Assembly (NCBI GenBank): GCA_016291135.1
Contig: JAEFAE010000006.1
Location: 19,383 to 83,382, forward strand
From: Bacteroidales bacterium
GTDB taxonomy: Bacteria; Bacteroidota; Bacteroidia; Bacteroidales; F082
Length of the DNA: 64,000 nt
Direction: 5' to 3'
In this document: one piece after another, positions 1 to 8,656 of the stretch
How positions within the stretch are numbered: the first letter of the stretch is position 1
Layout: the number at the start of each line of letters is the position of its first letter
The notes under the pieces: model-generated
What the model saw: only the letters and a program-made list of their open reading frames with translations
Database searches by the model: none
What the model was told of the DNA's origin: nothing
Translations under genes and position numbers: made by a program

Positions 1-15
1 TAGGAGAACCAAAAG

Positions 16-234
16 ATGAAAAGAAAGGCAATGATATTTACAATGGTGGCAATGGTTGCTGTCATGCTGTTGGCAGGATGTCATCAAGGAGACGGTACGA
101 GACGCTCATCGAAAAAGGAAACAGAAATGTGTGTGCCAGATCCTATTGATACATCGGCGATGGACGAGGAGTTTTATAGGCGGATGCGGAGATTTGAGGC
201 GTTGCACCCTGAAAATGTGCCGTTGGATAGGTGA
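16..234 (+). CDS. small lipoprotein, unknown function
   Basis: A 72-residue protein that begins with a positively charged stretch, a hydrophobic core and a lipobox (LLAGC, Cys near residue 22), so it is expected to be lipidated and exported. An AGGAG-like site sits just before the ATG. The mature part is short (about 50 residues), charged and has no recognisable domain. Small lipoproteins of this kind are common near mobile-element borders in Bacteroidales. I do not recognise a family and assign no function. The next gene starts about 70 bases downstream behind its own promoter-like box. Confidence 0.6.
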   Translation: MKRKAMIFTMVAMVAVMLLAGCHQGDGTRRSSKKETEMCVPDPIDTSAMDEEFYRRMRRFEALHPENVPLDR

Positions 235-252
235 GGGTTTGAAAATAATTAT

Positions 253-260
253 TATTTTTG
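253..260 (+). promoter_or_regulatory. Bacteroidetes -7 box before the ATPase gene
   Basis: TATTTTTG matches the TAnnTTTG -7 consensus of the Bacteroidetes primary sigma factor and lies 44 bases before the ATPase start. No well-spaced -33 TTTG is evident. Confidence 0.45.
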
Positions 261-304
261 CAACCGTCATTAAGTTAATGGGCGTTTAATTAATACTATT
301 CAAC

Positions 305-1621
305 ATGAAATTCTACGACAGGGAAAAGGAACTTGAAATTCTCCAAACCAATTGGGAACAGACCACAGATAGAGGTCGGCTAACGGTGCTTATTGGACGC
401 CGACGCATCGGGAAGACTACGGTGCTGAGAAAAAGCGCAGATGACGCTGGACAGCCCATGCTTTACCTCTATGTATCGAAAGACAACGAAAAGGTGTTGA
501 CCGGCAAATTCCAGGATGCCGCTGAGCAAGCACTTGGGCTGCAGATATTCGGTCGTTTGGAGACCTTCGCCCAATTTTTCGAACAGGTGTTGAAGTATGG
601 TCTGCAACACCATTTCACGTTGGTGTTTGACGAGTTTCAGAATTTTATCAAGGTGAACCCAGCCATCCCCGGCCATATTCAAGATCTCTGGGACCGCTAT
701 CACGAGGATGTGAAGGTGAACATGGTGGCTTGCGGCAGCATCTACAACATGATGCACAAGCTATTCGACAATGAGGACGAACCGCTCTATGGCCGTCAGG
801 ACTGCCGTATGAATATGCTGCCGTTCCGCATCAGCGTGCTGAAACAGATTCTCCACGACCACAACCCCCAATATACTTCGGAAGACTTGCTTTGCCTGTA
901 CATGCTGACCGGCGGCGTGGCCAAGTATGTGGCCTGGCTGATGAACGCCAAGGCGACCACCAAGGCGAAGATGCTCCGTTGGGTGACACAGGCCGGATCG
1001 CCCTACCTCACTGAAGGCACGGAGCTCATCATGTCGGAGTTTGGCAAGGACTACACCAACTACTTGAGCATCCTCCAATTGGTTGCTGCCGGCATGACAA
1101 AGCAGAGCGAGATTGACGGTGCTCTTGGAAAGAACACAGGGGCATTCCTTGACAATCTAGAGACAGAATACAGCTACCTCCATCACAAGCAGCCCATGTT
1201 CAGCAAGCCCAACGGGAGGAACTCGCGGTGGCAGTTGGACGACTGCTTCCTGCGGTTCTGGTTCCGCTTTATCCTACGCAACCAGGCACTGGTGGAGATG
1301 GAGCGCAACGACCTGCTGCTTGAGATTGTTGAGCGCGACTATGAGCGATACTCGGGCCTCGTGCTTGAACAGTACTTCCGTCAGAAATGGATGGAAGAGG
1401 AAAGGGTGACCGTGGTAGGCAACTATTGGGATCGCAACGGGTTGAACGAGATAGATATGATCGCCCTGAATGACATCGACAAGACAGCTGTGGTGGCAGA
1501 GATCAAACGTCAGAGGAAGAAATTCAATCCCAAGGAGTTTGCCGATAAGGTGTCAACTATTGAGAATGATCTGGCCAAATATGATGTTAAGCAGATAGGG
1601 TTGTCGATGGAAGATATGTGA
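305..1621 (+). CDS. AAA+ ATPase with C-terminal PD-(D/E)XK-like (DUF234-type) domain
   Basis: A 438-residue cytoplasmic protein of the bacterial/archaeal 'DUF234' ATPase family. The N-terminal P-loop GRRRIGKTT (about residues 31-39) and the Walker B-like segment LVFDEFQNF (about 104-112) define the NTPase. A winged-helix-like middle follows. The C-terminus has NEIDMIAL followed by VVAEIKRQ (about residues 380-400), the D...ExK pattern of PD-(D/E)XK nucleases. The family's role is unsettled; proposals include mobile-element maintenance and defence, and members are often scattered singly on accessory DNA as here. It is convergent with the downstream metallophosphoesterase-NTPase gene (35-base gap). 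Start chosen at the ATG behind the -7 box. Nuclease activity is inferred from the motif only. Confidence 0.8.
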   Translation: MKFYDREKELEILQTNWEQTTDRGRLTVLIGRRRIGKTTVLRKSADDAGQPMLYLYVSKDNEKVLTGKFQDAAEQALGLQIFGRLETFAQFFEQVLKYGLQHHFTLVFDEFQNFIKVNPAIPGHIQDLWDRYHEDVKVNMVACGSIYNMMHKLFDNEDEPLYGRQDCRMNMLPFRISVLKQILHDHNPQYTSEDLLCLYMLTGGVAKYVAWLMNAKATTKAKMLRWVTQAGSPYLTEGTELIMSEFGKDYTNYLSILQLVAAGMTKQSEIDGALGKNTGAFLDNLETEYSYLHHKQPMFSKPNGRNSRWQLDDCFLRFWFRFILRNQALVEMERNDLLLEIVERDYERYSGLVLEQYFRQKWMEEERVTVVGNYWDRNGLNEIDMIALNDIDKTAVVAEIKRQRKKFNPKEFADKVSTIENDLAKYDVKQIGLSMEDM

Positions 1622-1656
1622 TGTCTGTATTGCAGAACCAGTATGGTGGGTGGCTG

Positions 1657-4600
1657 TTATTTCTGCTTCTTACTTAACGCCATGCTGGGGCTATTAAGCA
1701 ATATGAGTCCGGCCATGTCACCTAAGCGCTGGACCCTCTTAAAGTCGAGGTTGTGGTTGTAAACATAGCTCCTAACCCTTGCCCTAACAATGTTCAACAC
1801 CACTGGATTGTTTTTATGTTTAGAAATTATTTCCTGAAGATCACTGTCTTTTAGTGGTTCATAATAACTTTTGATGGTAAAGGTGATAACATCAGCGGCA
1901 GGTGTCTTTATTATTTCTTTAGACACCTTGTCGTAAATTTCGCTGATACCTGCAGTGCCAACAGAGGCTGATAGATTTGCGAACATATCGTAACAAAGCC
2001 TCAATAGCATCATATGGAGCAGATTCCTAATTTTATCTGTCAAGATCTGTTTGTCCATGTCAGATACGTTGTCATTTTGCTCAAGTATAGCATTCACTAT
2101 GGAATCACGATCTTTTTCAAGTAAGTTTGTAAAGAAAGACAAAACCCTGAAGGTTGAAAGATAAGCATCTGTCAACAAATCCGCTATCTGGTCTTTTCTT
2201 AAGATATCTCTTTGGTTTTTAATTACCTGGCCTATTATCCTGTTTGCTTTGATTGTGTCATTGATTTCGCGTAAATCTTTGTCCTTTTCAAAGTCTTCAT
2301 CGGTTGGGACAAACGTCTTTCCTGCTTCTGTCGCTCTTTCTTCCTCGTCACGTTCCTTTAACAATTTCTCTCGCTCTTTTCTGTGGTCCACGTCGATACG
2401 AAGGACATCCTTCTTTACTTCTTGAACAAAATCGGCAAGCTGTTTGTAAAGTTCGTCCCCTTGGTCAAGAGTAATGGGCGTTAAATTTTCAAACGGGAGC
2501 CAGCTAGCGAATTTTATTTCCTCGATAAGAGAAAGGTCTTTGTCAAGATATGCCATGAATACTAGGATATTGCCATTCTCTTCCTTGTATAGTTTTTCAC
2601 ATAGACACTTGATCTCTTTTTTCTTTTCGTCACCATCCAAAGATACAATATGTTTTGCAACAAGATAGAAATAGATGTATTTGTAAGTGAATGAGTAAAC
2701 TCCAGATTCTTTCTCGACTAAGAGTCGCGCATTGGACAAAATAGCAAGAAGTCTATCTTTTTCATAAGGCATATTCCATGTTTGGACATATTCATTATAG
2801 GATTGCACATACCCTTTTTCACCATCTACATCATAGTTATATCGGAATGAATCCTTTTTATTCTTATATAATGAATATGCCATTCCTGAAAGGAATTGGA
2901 TGATGCCGTCAAAGTTAGATTGGGGAACATTTTGCTTATGTAGAGCTGACATCAGCAAACTCTGATATAAGTTGGCATAAGAAGTGGGAGCTACGTTATA
3001 CGACTCAAGAGTTTCGTTCATTTCTTGAAGGAGAATCAACAAGAAAATAGGATTTGAGGGTAATAGCTGTTTCCCCAAGACATTAGAGAACTGCTCAAAG
3101 ATAATCTTTATCTTGTCCAATGCCTCATTGGTGTCGATACTGAATTTGTCCGCTCCAAGAAGAAGCCATCTTTCTATCAATTTGTTCCGTTTAAGATGGC
3201 CCAATTGATGTATCAAATATCTTTTGATTCTGTCATCTTTTCTGCTTTTCTGCAAAAGCCCTATTATCGAGTTGTCGGTATTAGAGGTGACTACTATGAA
3301 CTCATAATTCTCCAAAACGTTCTTAAAGGCTTCGGCGATGCCGTCCTGATTCAGTGGTGATCTGTCAATATTGTCAATAAAAACGCATCGCTTTGCTTTC
3401 TCAAACTGTAAAAATTGATCATAGTCTATCTTGTCGGCAACATATTGTTCTTTATATGCTTCTTTCAGAATGCCTCCGAGTTTTACGACTTTCACATTCT
3501 GACCTTTTACAAACAGTGGATATATTCCGTTTTGGTAGCATTGTCTAATCAGCATCTTTAACAATGAAGTTTTCCCGGACTGGGGATCGCCTTCGATGAA
3601 AATGACTTGGCCCTCGGAACAAGTATTCATTAGATTCTCTGCATCCACATATGTATACATCCTTTGATTATCCAAGCATGACATGGGTTCCAAATCTGGA
3701 TAGACATAAATATCATCTAATGTAAGGTTTTTCTTGACGGGATGTTGAATAGGTGCGTCAAGTCTTGACAAGAAATCATTGTGGGTGGGGGTAAACGACA
3801 AAGAGTGTTTTTTAAACATAATGGTCTGCGGTGTCAAATCGTCCTGATAGGAGGAACCGTCAGAATCCAGCACTATTTCAGAAGGGCTAAGCGTCATCTC
3901 CTCTGTTTCGTCATCAAGTACTGAGACCATAAACGACTGTTCTCTGCCTTGTTGTAGGGAATTGCTCTCTAGATAGAGTATTTTATCAATATTTTCCAGA
4001 TTTGAAATCACTTTTATGCCCCTTTGGTGTTCATGCCCGCACATCAGCACATTCGAGGTATGTTCAATGTGATCTTCAAAAGTCCTTTGATTGTTGTTGG
4101 CTGTTCGTGTAGAAAGCCAACCTGTTTTATGATGGAATACCGATATGACTACATCCTTTCTCGTGTCGTCAATGGCATTATTATATAAGAAGTAGTTTTC
4201 GGGAAGGAGAAGTGACTGTGGCTGCTCGTTGATAGTTGACATCAAAGCGGTGTTGTAACAATGGAATATCAGATTGCATCGGTCATTAACAGCAATGGTT
4301 TTTGAATAAGAAACGCATGGCGAAATAGGGAAGCCGTTAAGTTTTGCAACGAAATCCCAAAAGTCTTTCTGCGGTTTCAAACAGATTTGAATAAAATCCT
4401 CTTCTTCAACAACATCGCGATTCTTAATTGTATCGATGATAACGGGTCTAACCGGATCGTCTATATTGAAATTGATATCATGGTTACCTGGCACAAATAC
4501 GTAATCAAAACCATCGAGGGACGCCTCTTTCTGCAGCTCTGTTTTCAAATCATTAAAGAACTTTTCGGCTAAACTATAATTTGCAACTTTTCCTTTATCG

Positions 4601-4749
4601 ATGATGTCGCCTGAAACAACGACAACAACCTTGTTACAAGTGTTAATGATAGATTTGCAACTATGAGCAATGGCTATAGCGTTCTTAATAATAAAATCAT
4701 CAGCCGACGATATGTGCAGGTCTGACATTTGTATGATTCCTATTCTCAT
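1657..4749 (-). CDS. calcineurin-type metallophosphoesterase fused to STAND-like P-loop NTPase
   Basis: Start moved from the track's 4986 to the ATG at 4749, giving 1030 residues. Translation then opens directly with the first phosphoesterase motif, and the discarded extension would run through the promoter and the divergent holin gene. Motifs in order: SDLHIS (about residue 10), SGDIID (about 50), PGNHD (about 89), an HH pair, and GHEH (about 236). These are all the metal ligands of a calcineurin-like phosphoesterase. A P-loop GDPQSGKTSLL (about 388) and Walker B-like CVFIDNID (about 458) follow, then roughly 500 mainly helical residues with no visible repeat. This effector-NTPase-sensor layout is that of STAND defence proteins (Avs and NACHT types); a defence role is inference. 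The gene is much richer in A+T than its neighbours, suggesting transfer. The substrate of the phosphoesterase cannot be told from sequence. Confidence 0.8.
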   Translation of the reverse strand: MRIGIIQMSDLHISSADDFIIKNAIAIAHSCKSIINTCNKVVVVVSGDIIDKGKVANYSLAEKFFNDLKTELQKEASLDGFDYVFVPGNHDINFNIDDPVRPVIIDTIKNRDVVEEEDFIQICLKPQKDFWDFVAKLNGFPISPCVSYSKTIAVNDRCNLIFHCYNTALMSTINEQPQSLLLPENYFLYNNAIDDTRKDVVISVFHHKTGWLSTRTANNNQRTFEDHIEHTSNVLMCGHEHQRGIKVISNLENIDKILYLESNSLQQGREQSFMVSVLDDETEEMTLSPSEIVLDSDGSSYQDDLTPQTIMFKKHSLSFTPTHNDFLSRLDAPIQHPVKKNLTLDDIYVYPDLEPMSCLDNQRMYTYVDAENLMNTCSEGQVIFIEGDPQSGKTSLLKMLIRQCYQNGIYPLFVKGQNVKVVKLGGILKEAYKEQYVADKIDYDQFLQFEKAKRCVFIDNIDRSPLNQDGIAEAFKNVLENYEFIVVTSNTDNSIIGLLQKSRKDDRIKRYLIHQLGHLKRNKLIERWLLLGADKFSIDTNEALDKIKIIFEQFSNVLGKQLLPSNPIFLLILLQEMNETLESYNVAPTSYANLYQSLLMSALHKQNVPQSNFDGIIQFLSGMAYSLYKNKKDSFRYNYDVDGEKGYVQSYNEYVQTWNMPYEKDRLLAILSNARLLVEKESGVYSFTYKYIYFYLVAKHIVSLDGDEKKKEIKCLCEKLYKEENGNILVFMAYLDKDLSLIEEIKFASWLPFENLTPITLDQGDELYKQLADFVQEVKKDVLRIDVDHRKEREKLLKERDEEERATEAGKTFVPTDEDFEKDKDLREINDTIKANRIIGQVIKNQRDILRKDQIADLLTDAYLSTFRVLSFFTNLLEKDRDSIVNAILEQNDNVSDMDKQILTDKIRNLLHMMLLRLCYDMFANLSASVGTAGISEIYDKVSKEIIKTPAADVITFTIKSYYEPLKDSDLQEIISKHKNNPVVLNIVRARVRSYVYNHNLDFKRVQRLGDMAGLILLNSPSMALSKKQK

Positions 4750-4806
4750 ATTTTGATTTTTATATAACTGATGCGCTTGAGGCTCTTTGAATTGGAGAAT
4801 ACAATG

Positions 4807-4814
4807 CAAAGTTA
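4807..4814 (-). promoter_or_regulatory. -7 box for the metallophosphoesterase-NTPase gene
   Basis: On the minus strand this reads TAACTTTG, a match to TAnnTTTG, 58 bases upstream of the chosen start at 4749. It lies just before the divergent holin start and supports both start choices. Confidence 0.5.
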
Positions 4815-4819
4815 TTACT

Positions 4820-5326
4820 ATGGACTGGATTAAAATCAAAGAAATGGCCGTAGTTGCAGTACTGGCTTTCATCATCGTTCTCATCGCCATGATGATAGAC
4901 CTCGCCAGCGGCATCAACAAAGCGAAACAACGTGGCGAAGTCAGGAGCTCATGGGGGCTTAAACGGACATTGAGCAAGTTCATCATGTACGAGGGCGGAA
5001 TGCTGATTGCCTTCGGGGTGGACGCACTGATCTACTTTTCAAGGCTTTTTGAGTTGTTCAGGTTGAGCGTCATCGACGGTGTCCCAGTGGTCACCTGTCT
5101 TGTCGGTATCTTCCTGCTCATTGTGGAGTTCAAGTCGATACGTGAGAAGTCCGACAAAAAGACGAAGAAGGATTTCTCGGAAGCAGGCGAAATCATAACG
5201 AAGCTGCTGGAGAGCAAGACCTTCAAGGACGCTTTCGTGAAGGCCATTGAGACGCAACAGCAGGCACAGGCGCATGGGGCGCATGATGATGAAGACATCA
5301 AGGGAATGACGGAGGAACTATCATGA
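4820..5326 (+). CDS. phage-type holin family protein
   Basis: A 168-residue protein with three predicted membrane segments (about residues 8-28, 50-70 and 80-100) and a charged cytoplasmic tail. The segment [16 protein letters not shown] after the first helix resembles the D-(Y/L)-(I/A)-(T/S)-G stretch of Bacteroidetes phage holins. Holins form inner-membrane lesions that release the endolysin. The track's start at 4787 is possible but overlaps the minus-strand promoter, so the internal ATG at 4820 is preferred. It overlaps the SEC-C gene by four bases (ATGA) and heads a four-gene cassette with a muramidase, which supports a lysis role. No T4- or lambda-type motif can be named. Confidence 0.7.
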   Translation: MDWIKIKEMAVVAVLAFIIVLIAMMIDLASGINKAKQRGEVRSSWGLKRTLSKFIMYEGGMLIAFGVDALIYFSRLFELFRLSVIDGVPVVTCLVGIFLLIVEFKSIREKSDKKTKKDFSEAGEIITKLLESKTFKDAFVKAIETQQQAQAHGAHDDEDIKGMTEELS

Positions 5327-5520
5327 GCAAGGAACTGAGAAAAGTGCAGGTCGCCCGTGTTCCTGGCGACTCCAAGGACGGCGCGATCCATGTGAAGAAG
5401 TACGGCAGGAACGAGCCGTGCCCGTGCGGCAGCGGACTTAAAGTGAAGCAGTGCTGCTGCGGCAGGGAGAAGCAATACTTCTACATCAAGAAAAAAAGTA
5501 CAAACACAAAAACTGAATAA
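5323..5520 (+). CDS. SEC-C motif miniprotein in lysis cassette
   Basis: A 65-residue protein whose centre, [16 protein letters not shown], is a SEC-C zinc-binding motif like the one at the C-terminus of SecA, where CxC...C(C/H) binds zinc and contacts SecB or ribosomes. Start overlaps the holin stop (ATGA) and has GGAGGA upstream, indicating translational coupling. There is no signal peptide. Stand-alone SEC-C proteins are known, but placement between a holin and an endolysin is notable. It might act as an adaptor to SecA or the translation machinery, or as a regulator of lysis; both ideas are inference. The next ORF starts two bases after its stop. Confidence 0.75.
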   Translation: MSKELRKVQVARVPGDSKDGAIHVKKYGRNEPCPCGSGLKVKQCCCGREKQYFYIKKKSTNTKTE

Positions 5521-5522
5521 CC

Positions 5523-6173
5523 ATGGCGAAAGTTGAAAAACTCATTCCCATCATCATCAAGTGGGAAGCCGGGATAGACCCGAACAAGGAGGAAAACGCC
5601 GGGCTGACGGCCAAGGAGCTGTTCGAGAAGGCGAGGAAAACAGGTTACGGCAACGACCCTGTTGACAGCGGTGGTGCTACGATGGTAGGTGTCACGCTCG
5701 ACACCTACAAGGCGTACCGCAAGAAAAAGAAGAAGTCAGTCCCGGCTATCAAGGAATTGAAGGCCATCACCTATGAGGAGTGGCTCGACATCCTGAAAAC
5801 GATGTTTTGGGATCGGATGCAGGCAGACCGCATCGAAAACCAGTCGATTGCCAACCTATGTGTCAACACGGTGTGGGGTACTGGCCCAGGATACATCAAG
5901 AAAATACAGGGTGTGCTCGGTGTCCGGCAGGACGGCATCGACGGTGACATCACCTTGGGGAAAATCAACGGCTGGAATCCGCAGTCGATGCTGTTCGACA
6001 AGCTGTGGGCGCGCCGCAAGAAATTTTTCGAGGATACCGTTGCGTCAAGCATAGCCGACTACGAACGCAAACTGGGTCGCAAGTCAACGCTTCAGGAGCA
6101 GCTGAAATACACCAAGAAACGCTTTTTGAAGGGCTGGCTCAACAGGCTTAACGACTTCAAGTTCGAGGAGTGA
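5523..6173 (+). CDS. GH108-type N-acetylmuramidase (endolysin)
   Basis: A 216-residue cytoplasmic lysozyme-like protein. Near the N-terminus is KWEAG with the glutamate expected for catalysis in glycoside hydrolase family 108. It is followed by DPVDSGGATMVGVT, close to the family's D-x-GG-x-T-x-x-G-(I/V)-T signature. The second half, IQGVLGVRQDGIDGDITLGKING, matches the C-terminal peptidoglycan-binding part seen in this family. It would cleave the MurNAc-GlcNAc backbone after the holin opens the membrane. No signal peptide, as expected for a holin-dependent lysin. Its TGA overlaps the start of the next gene (TGATG). The assignment is strong; whether it serves a phage, satellite or tailocin is unknown. 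Confidence 0.85.
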   Translation: MAKVEKLIPIIIKWEAGIDPNKEENAGLTAKELFEKARKTGYGNDPVDSGGATMVGVTLDTYKAYRKKKKKSVPAIKELKAITYEEWLDILKTMFWDRMQADRIENQSIANLCVNTVWGTGPGYIKKIQGVLGVRQDGIDGDITLGKINGWNPQSMLFDKLWARRKKFFEDTVASSIADYERKLGRKSTLQEQLKYTKKRFLKGWLNRLNDFKFEE

Positions 6174-6784
6174 TGGAGAAAGAACTGAAACACATACTCA
6201 CGTTTTTTCTGTCGGCGATCCTGCTGATGTTCGTCTCTGGTGTGCTCGGGGGCATTATCGGCTACAACAGGGGTAGCAGCCGTCCCATGCCGGAGCCTCT
6301 GTTGCCGGACACCGTGAAGATTTTCGACACGGACACCTGCTGGCTTTTACCGCCGGAGGATTCCGTGACGAAGAAGGAAGACAAGGTTGTGCAGGTGCCG
6401 CTCGACGATGTAGAGGTAGATTCCGTCGTTGATTCGGTTCGGGTCACTCTGCCGTTCGAGCAGCACTTCGCCAGCCTCGACAGCGTGGCTGACATTTGGT
6501 ATAGCGGCTATCAGGTAAGGATAGACAGCGTGGTCGTTTACCGTCACAGGACAACGGAAATAATCAATCAGCCGTACCCGTATGAGGTTTCGAGGATGCC
6601 GAAACTGACAGCAGATATTGGTGCCTCCGCGTTTTATTGCGACGGCAGGGTGAATCCTTGTCTTATCGGAGAAGTTCGCCTAAACCAGCCGAAAACAACC
6701 TTCTCCGTGTACGGAACGGTTGACCACGAAGGAAAGTGGTCTGTCGGGGTTGGCGTAAGCTACCGAATAACCATCGTGAAATGA
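6173..6784 (+). CDS. single-pass membrane protein in spanin position
   Basis: Start set at the ATG at 6173, which overlaps the muramidase stop as TGATG (the track uses the preceding GTG). The 203-residue protein has one N-terminal membrane segment (about residues 10-30, glycine-rich at its end), a polar acidic middle and a C-terminal part predicted to be beta-rich. In Bacteroides prophages a similar protein (I believe annotated as DUF6808) often follows holin and endolysin genes. Its position as last gene of the cassette and its N-in/C-out topology suggest a spanin-like role linking inner and outer membrane, but no spanin motif or lipobox is visible, so that is inference. Confidence 0.6.
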   Translation: MEKELKHILTFFLSAILLMFVSGVLGGIIGYNRGSSRPMPEPLLPDTVKIFDTDTCWLLPPEDSVTKKEDKVVQVPLDDVEVDSVVDSVRVTLPFEQHFASLDSVADIWYSGYQVRIDSVVVYRHRTTEIINQPYPYEVSRMPKLTADIGASAFYCDGRVNPCLIGEVRLNQPKTTFSVYGTVDHEGKWSVGVGVSYRITIVK

Positions 6785-6787
6785 CGG

Positions 6788-7252
6788 CTACTGGACGCGG
6801 ATGTAGATCTCGGTTCCTGCGTAGTTGCTGATTGTGGTCTCTGTGGTGTCTATCACGTAGTCCTTGGCGTTCAGGCCTGAACTCCAGTAGGTGGCGGTGT
6901 CGAAGGGTTCCTCACTTACATAGGCTGACAACAGCAGGTTGTTTTTGTCCAGGCTTTCGCGGATGGAGTAAGCCCAGCACCTTTGGTAGATGGTGTCAGA
7001 ACGGTGCCATACGGAGTCGAGGCCAAGACGGTCGGAGCCGTTGTAGGTAAGCATATTGGTGGGAGTGGTGAAGTCAATCGCATAGTAATACCGCTTGCTT
7101 GGATCGAATGAACTTTGCTTATAGCGTTCGTACCTGCGTCCAGTGAAGTCGAAAGTCCTTTGAACAGGTTCACTCTCCTTGGCACACGAGGCAAGGGCGA
7201 GGATGATTGAAGCGACAAGCGCGAGTGAGCGTAAAGACATAATTCCTTTCAT
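6788..7252 (-). CDS. lipoprotein, unknown function, coupled to integrase
   Basis: A 154-residue protein with a signal peptide ending in the lipobox ALASC (Cys about residue 23). The mature domain has alternating polar/hydrophobic strands and several aromatic residues (YYYAIDF, YWSSGL), suggesting a small beta-rich fold; I recognise no family. Its start overlaps the integrase stop by four bases, so both are likely on one leftward transcript. Convergent with the lysis cassette (3-base gap). Such cargo lipoproteins are frequent on Bacteroidales elements. Confidence 0.6.
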   Translation of the reverse strand: MKGIMSLRSLALVASIILALASCAKESEPVQRTFDFTGRRYERYKQSSFDPSKRYYYAIDFTTPTNMLTYNGSDRLGLDSVWHRSDTIYQRCWAYSIRESLDKNNLLLSAYVSEEPFDTATYWSSGLNAKDYVIDTTETTISNYAGTEIYIRVQ

Positions 7253-8395
7253 TTCGTTTTTTCTTTTTCCCCGTCGGCAACGGCGGGGTTTTTTATGAGT
7301 ATCGGTATCTTGGCCACGGCCTCCTGCTTCTTCCTGTCTATGATCTTGTTGGCGTATATCTGCGTCGTGGAAAGCTCGCGGTGGCCAAGGAGCTTCGAGG
7401 TTGTGTATATGTCAACCCCTAACGAAAGCATCATCACGGCGAACGTGTGGCGCGCGGAGTGGAATGTGAGTGGCTTGTTTATCCCGACGGACTGCGCCCA
7501 ACGCCTGATGGCTGGGTTGGTGCTTGCGTTGTAGTGGAACTTGCGGAACACCTTGTCGCCGTCGCACGTCCTCTCTCCCATGATCTGCCTCGCCTGTTCG
7601 TTGATGTCGAGGTATTCAATGTTCCTTAGTCTTGCGCTGCCGGAACACGATCCGAGTGAAGCCGTCCTCCTCAACGATTTCTCCCCATGTCAACGCTTCT
7701 ATGTCCGACTTGCGAAGACCCGTGAGGCAGCTGAACAGGAAGGCGCGCTTGAAGTCCTTGTTTAGCTTGGTTTCCGACAGCCTCTGCAGTTCCTCTATCG
7801 ACAGGTACTGCCTGACGCTTTCCGCGCGGCCAACGACACTAACGCCTATCGTGATGTCGGTGGCGAGCAGCCCTTCCTTTTGAGCCTCGTGCATGAAGGT
7901 TTTGAAGATGTTGCAGTACGAGTTGAGCGTTGTCCTCGAAAGCGTTTCGCCTTTGCGGTTCCTGTTTGGCGTTGTTGCGAGGTAGTCGAAGAATGCCTTC
8001 ACGTCTGCTGTGGTTGTCTGCTGTAGAATGAAGTAGTCGCCGAAAAACTCCTTTGCCCTTATTGCCACGTTGCGGTACATCTGCCGGGTGCCCATTGTCT
8101 TTTTTTCTACAAGGCTTTCTATGTATGCGGTGAGGAACGTCTTCTGACGCGAGGCGAATCCGTATGTCCCGTTCTGTATCTCGACTATGCGCCTTGCCTT
8201 GACTGCCTCTGCGAGGCGCAGGGTCTCTTTGTTACGCTGCTTCGCGTTTTTGTCACGCTCGGGAATCAGGTATAGCCGCAGGAACTCATACGACCGCCTG
8301 CCGTTGCAGTAGATGTCGAGGTAGAGGGAAACGCCGCCGTTCGACAGTTTCTTCTGCCTGATATGTACTGGCTCCTTGATTCTTGCGTTTTTCAT
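7249..8395 (-). pseudogene. tyrosine integrase, interrupted by a one-base frameshift
   Basis: Two track ORFs are one gene. The first (8395 down to about 7616, 259 aa) carries an N-terminal SAM-like/arm-binding part, a core-binding domain and the first catalytic Arg in CLTGLRKSDIEAL. The second frame (to 7249) begins after the break with NIEYLDINEQ and carries HSARHTF, LGHRELSTTQIY: the His, Arg, His and Tyr of the active site. Around 7622-7630 the minus strand reads AAGACTAAGGAACATTGA; removing one G would give KTKNIEYLDI, the expected continuous sequence. So either a real inactivating insertion, an assembly error, or (less likely) programmed frameshifting. The intact product would be about 380 residues, of the Bacteroidetes mobile-element integrase type. 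It is transcribed away from the replication operon. Confidence 0.85.
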
Positions 8396-8555
8396 GGCTT
8401 CACGGTCTCGGGTAACAAACTGGCAACAAAAATTGTGTTATTCAAGTGGATTGATGTTAGCGGAAGTGCATTAAGTTCGGGTTTAGACCGGAACAGACGG
8501 GGCTGAAGTCGTGCTTTTTCATCCACTTTATTATATTTTATATGATTAACAGGTG

Positions 8556-8563
8556 CAAAGTTA
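8556..8563 (-). promoter_or_regulatory. -7 box for integrase transcript
   Basis: Minus-strand TAACTTTG fits TAnnTTTG. It lies about 160 bases upstream of the integrase start, leaving a long leader. Confidence 0.4.
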
Positions 8564-8656
8564 GGCTTTTTTTGATTTAATACACCGATTTGTAAAAAGA
8601 ACTCGGTTTTTATCTCATTAATGACTTGGAATATCAGTAATCTTTTTTGGTTTTGC

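Noticed and set aside
7249-7674. Separate 141-aa integrase-like gene
   Set aside because: Its first residues are out-of-frame noise; from NIEYLDI on it continues the upstream integrase after a one-base shift, so both are one broken gene.
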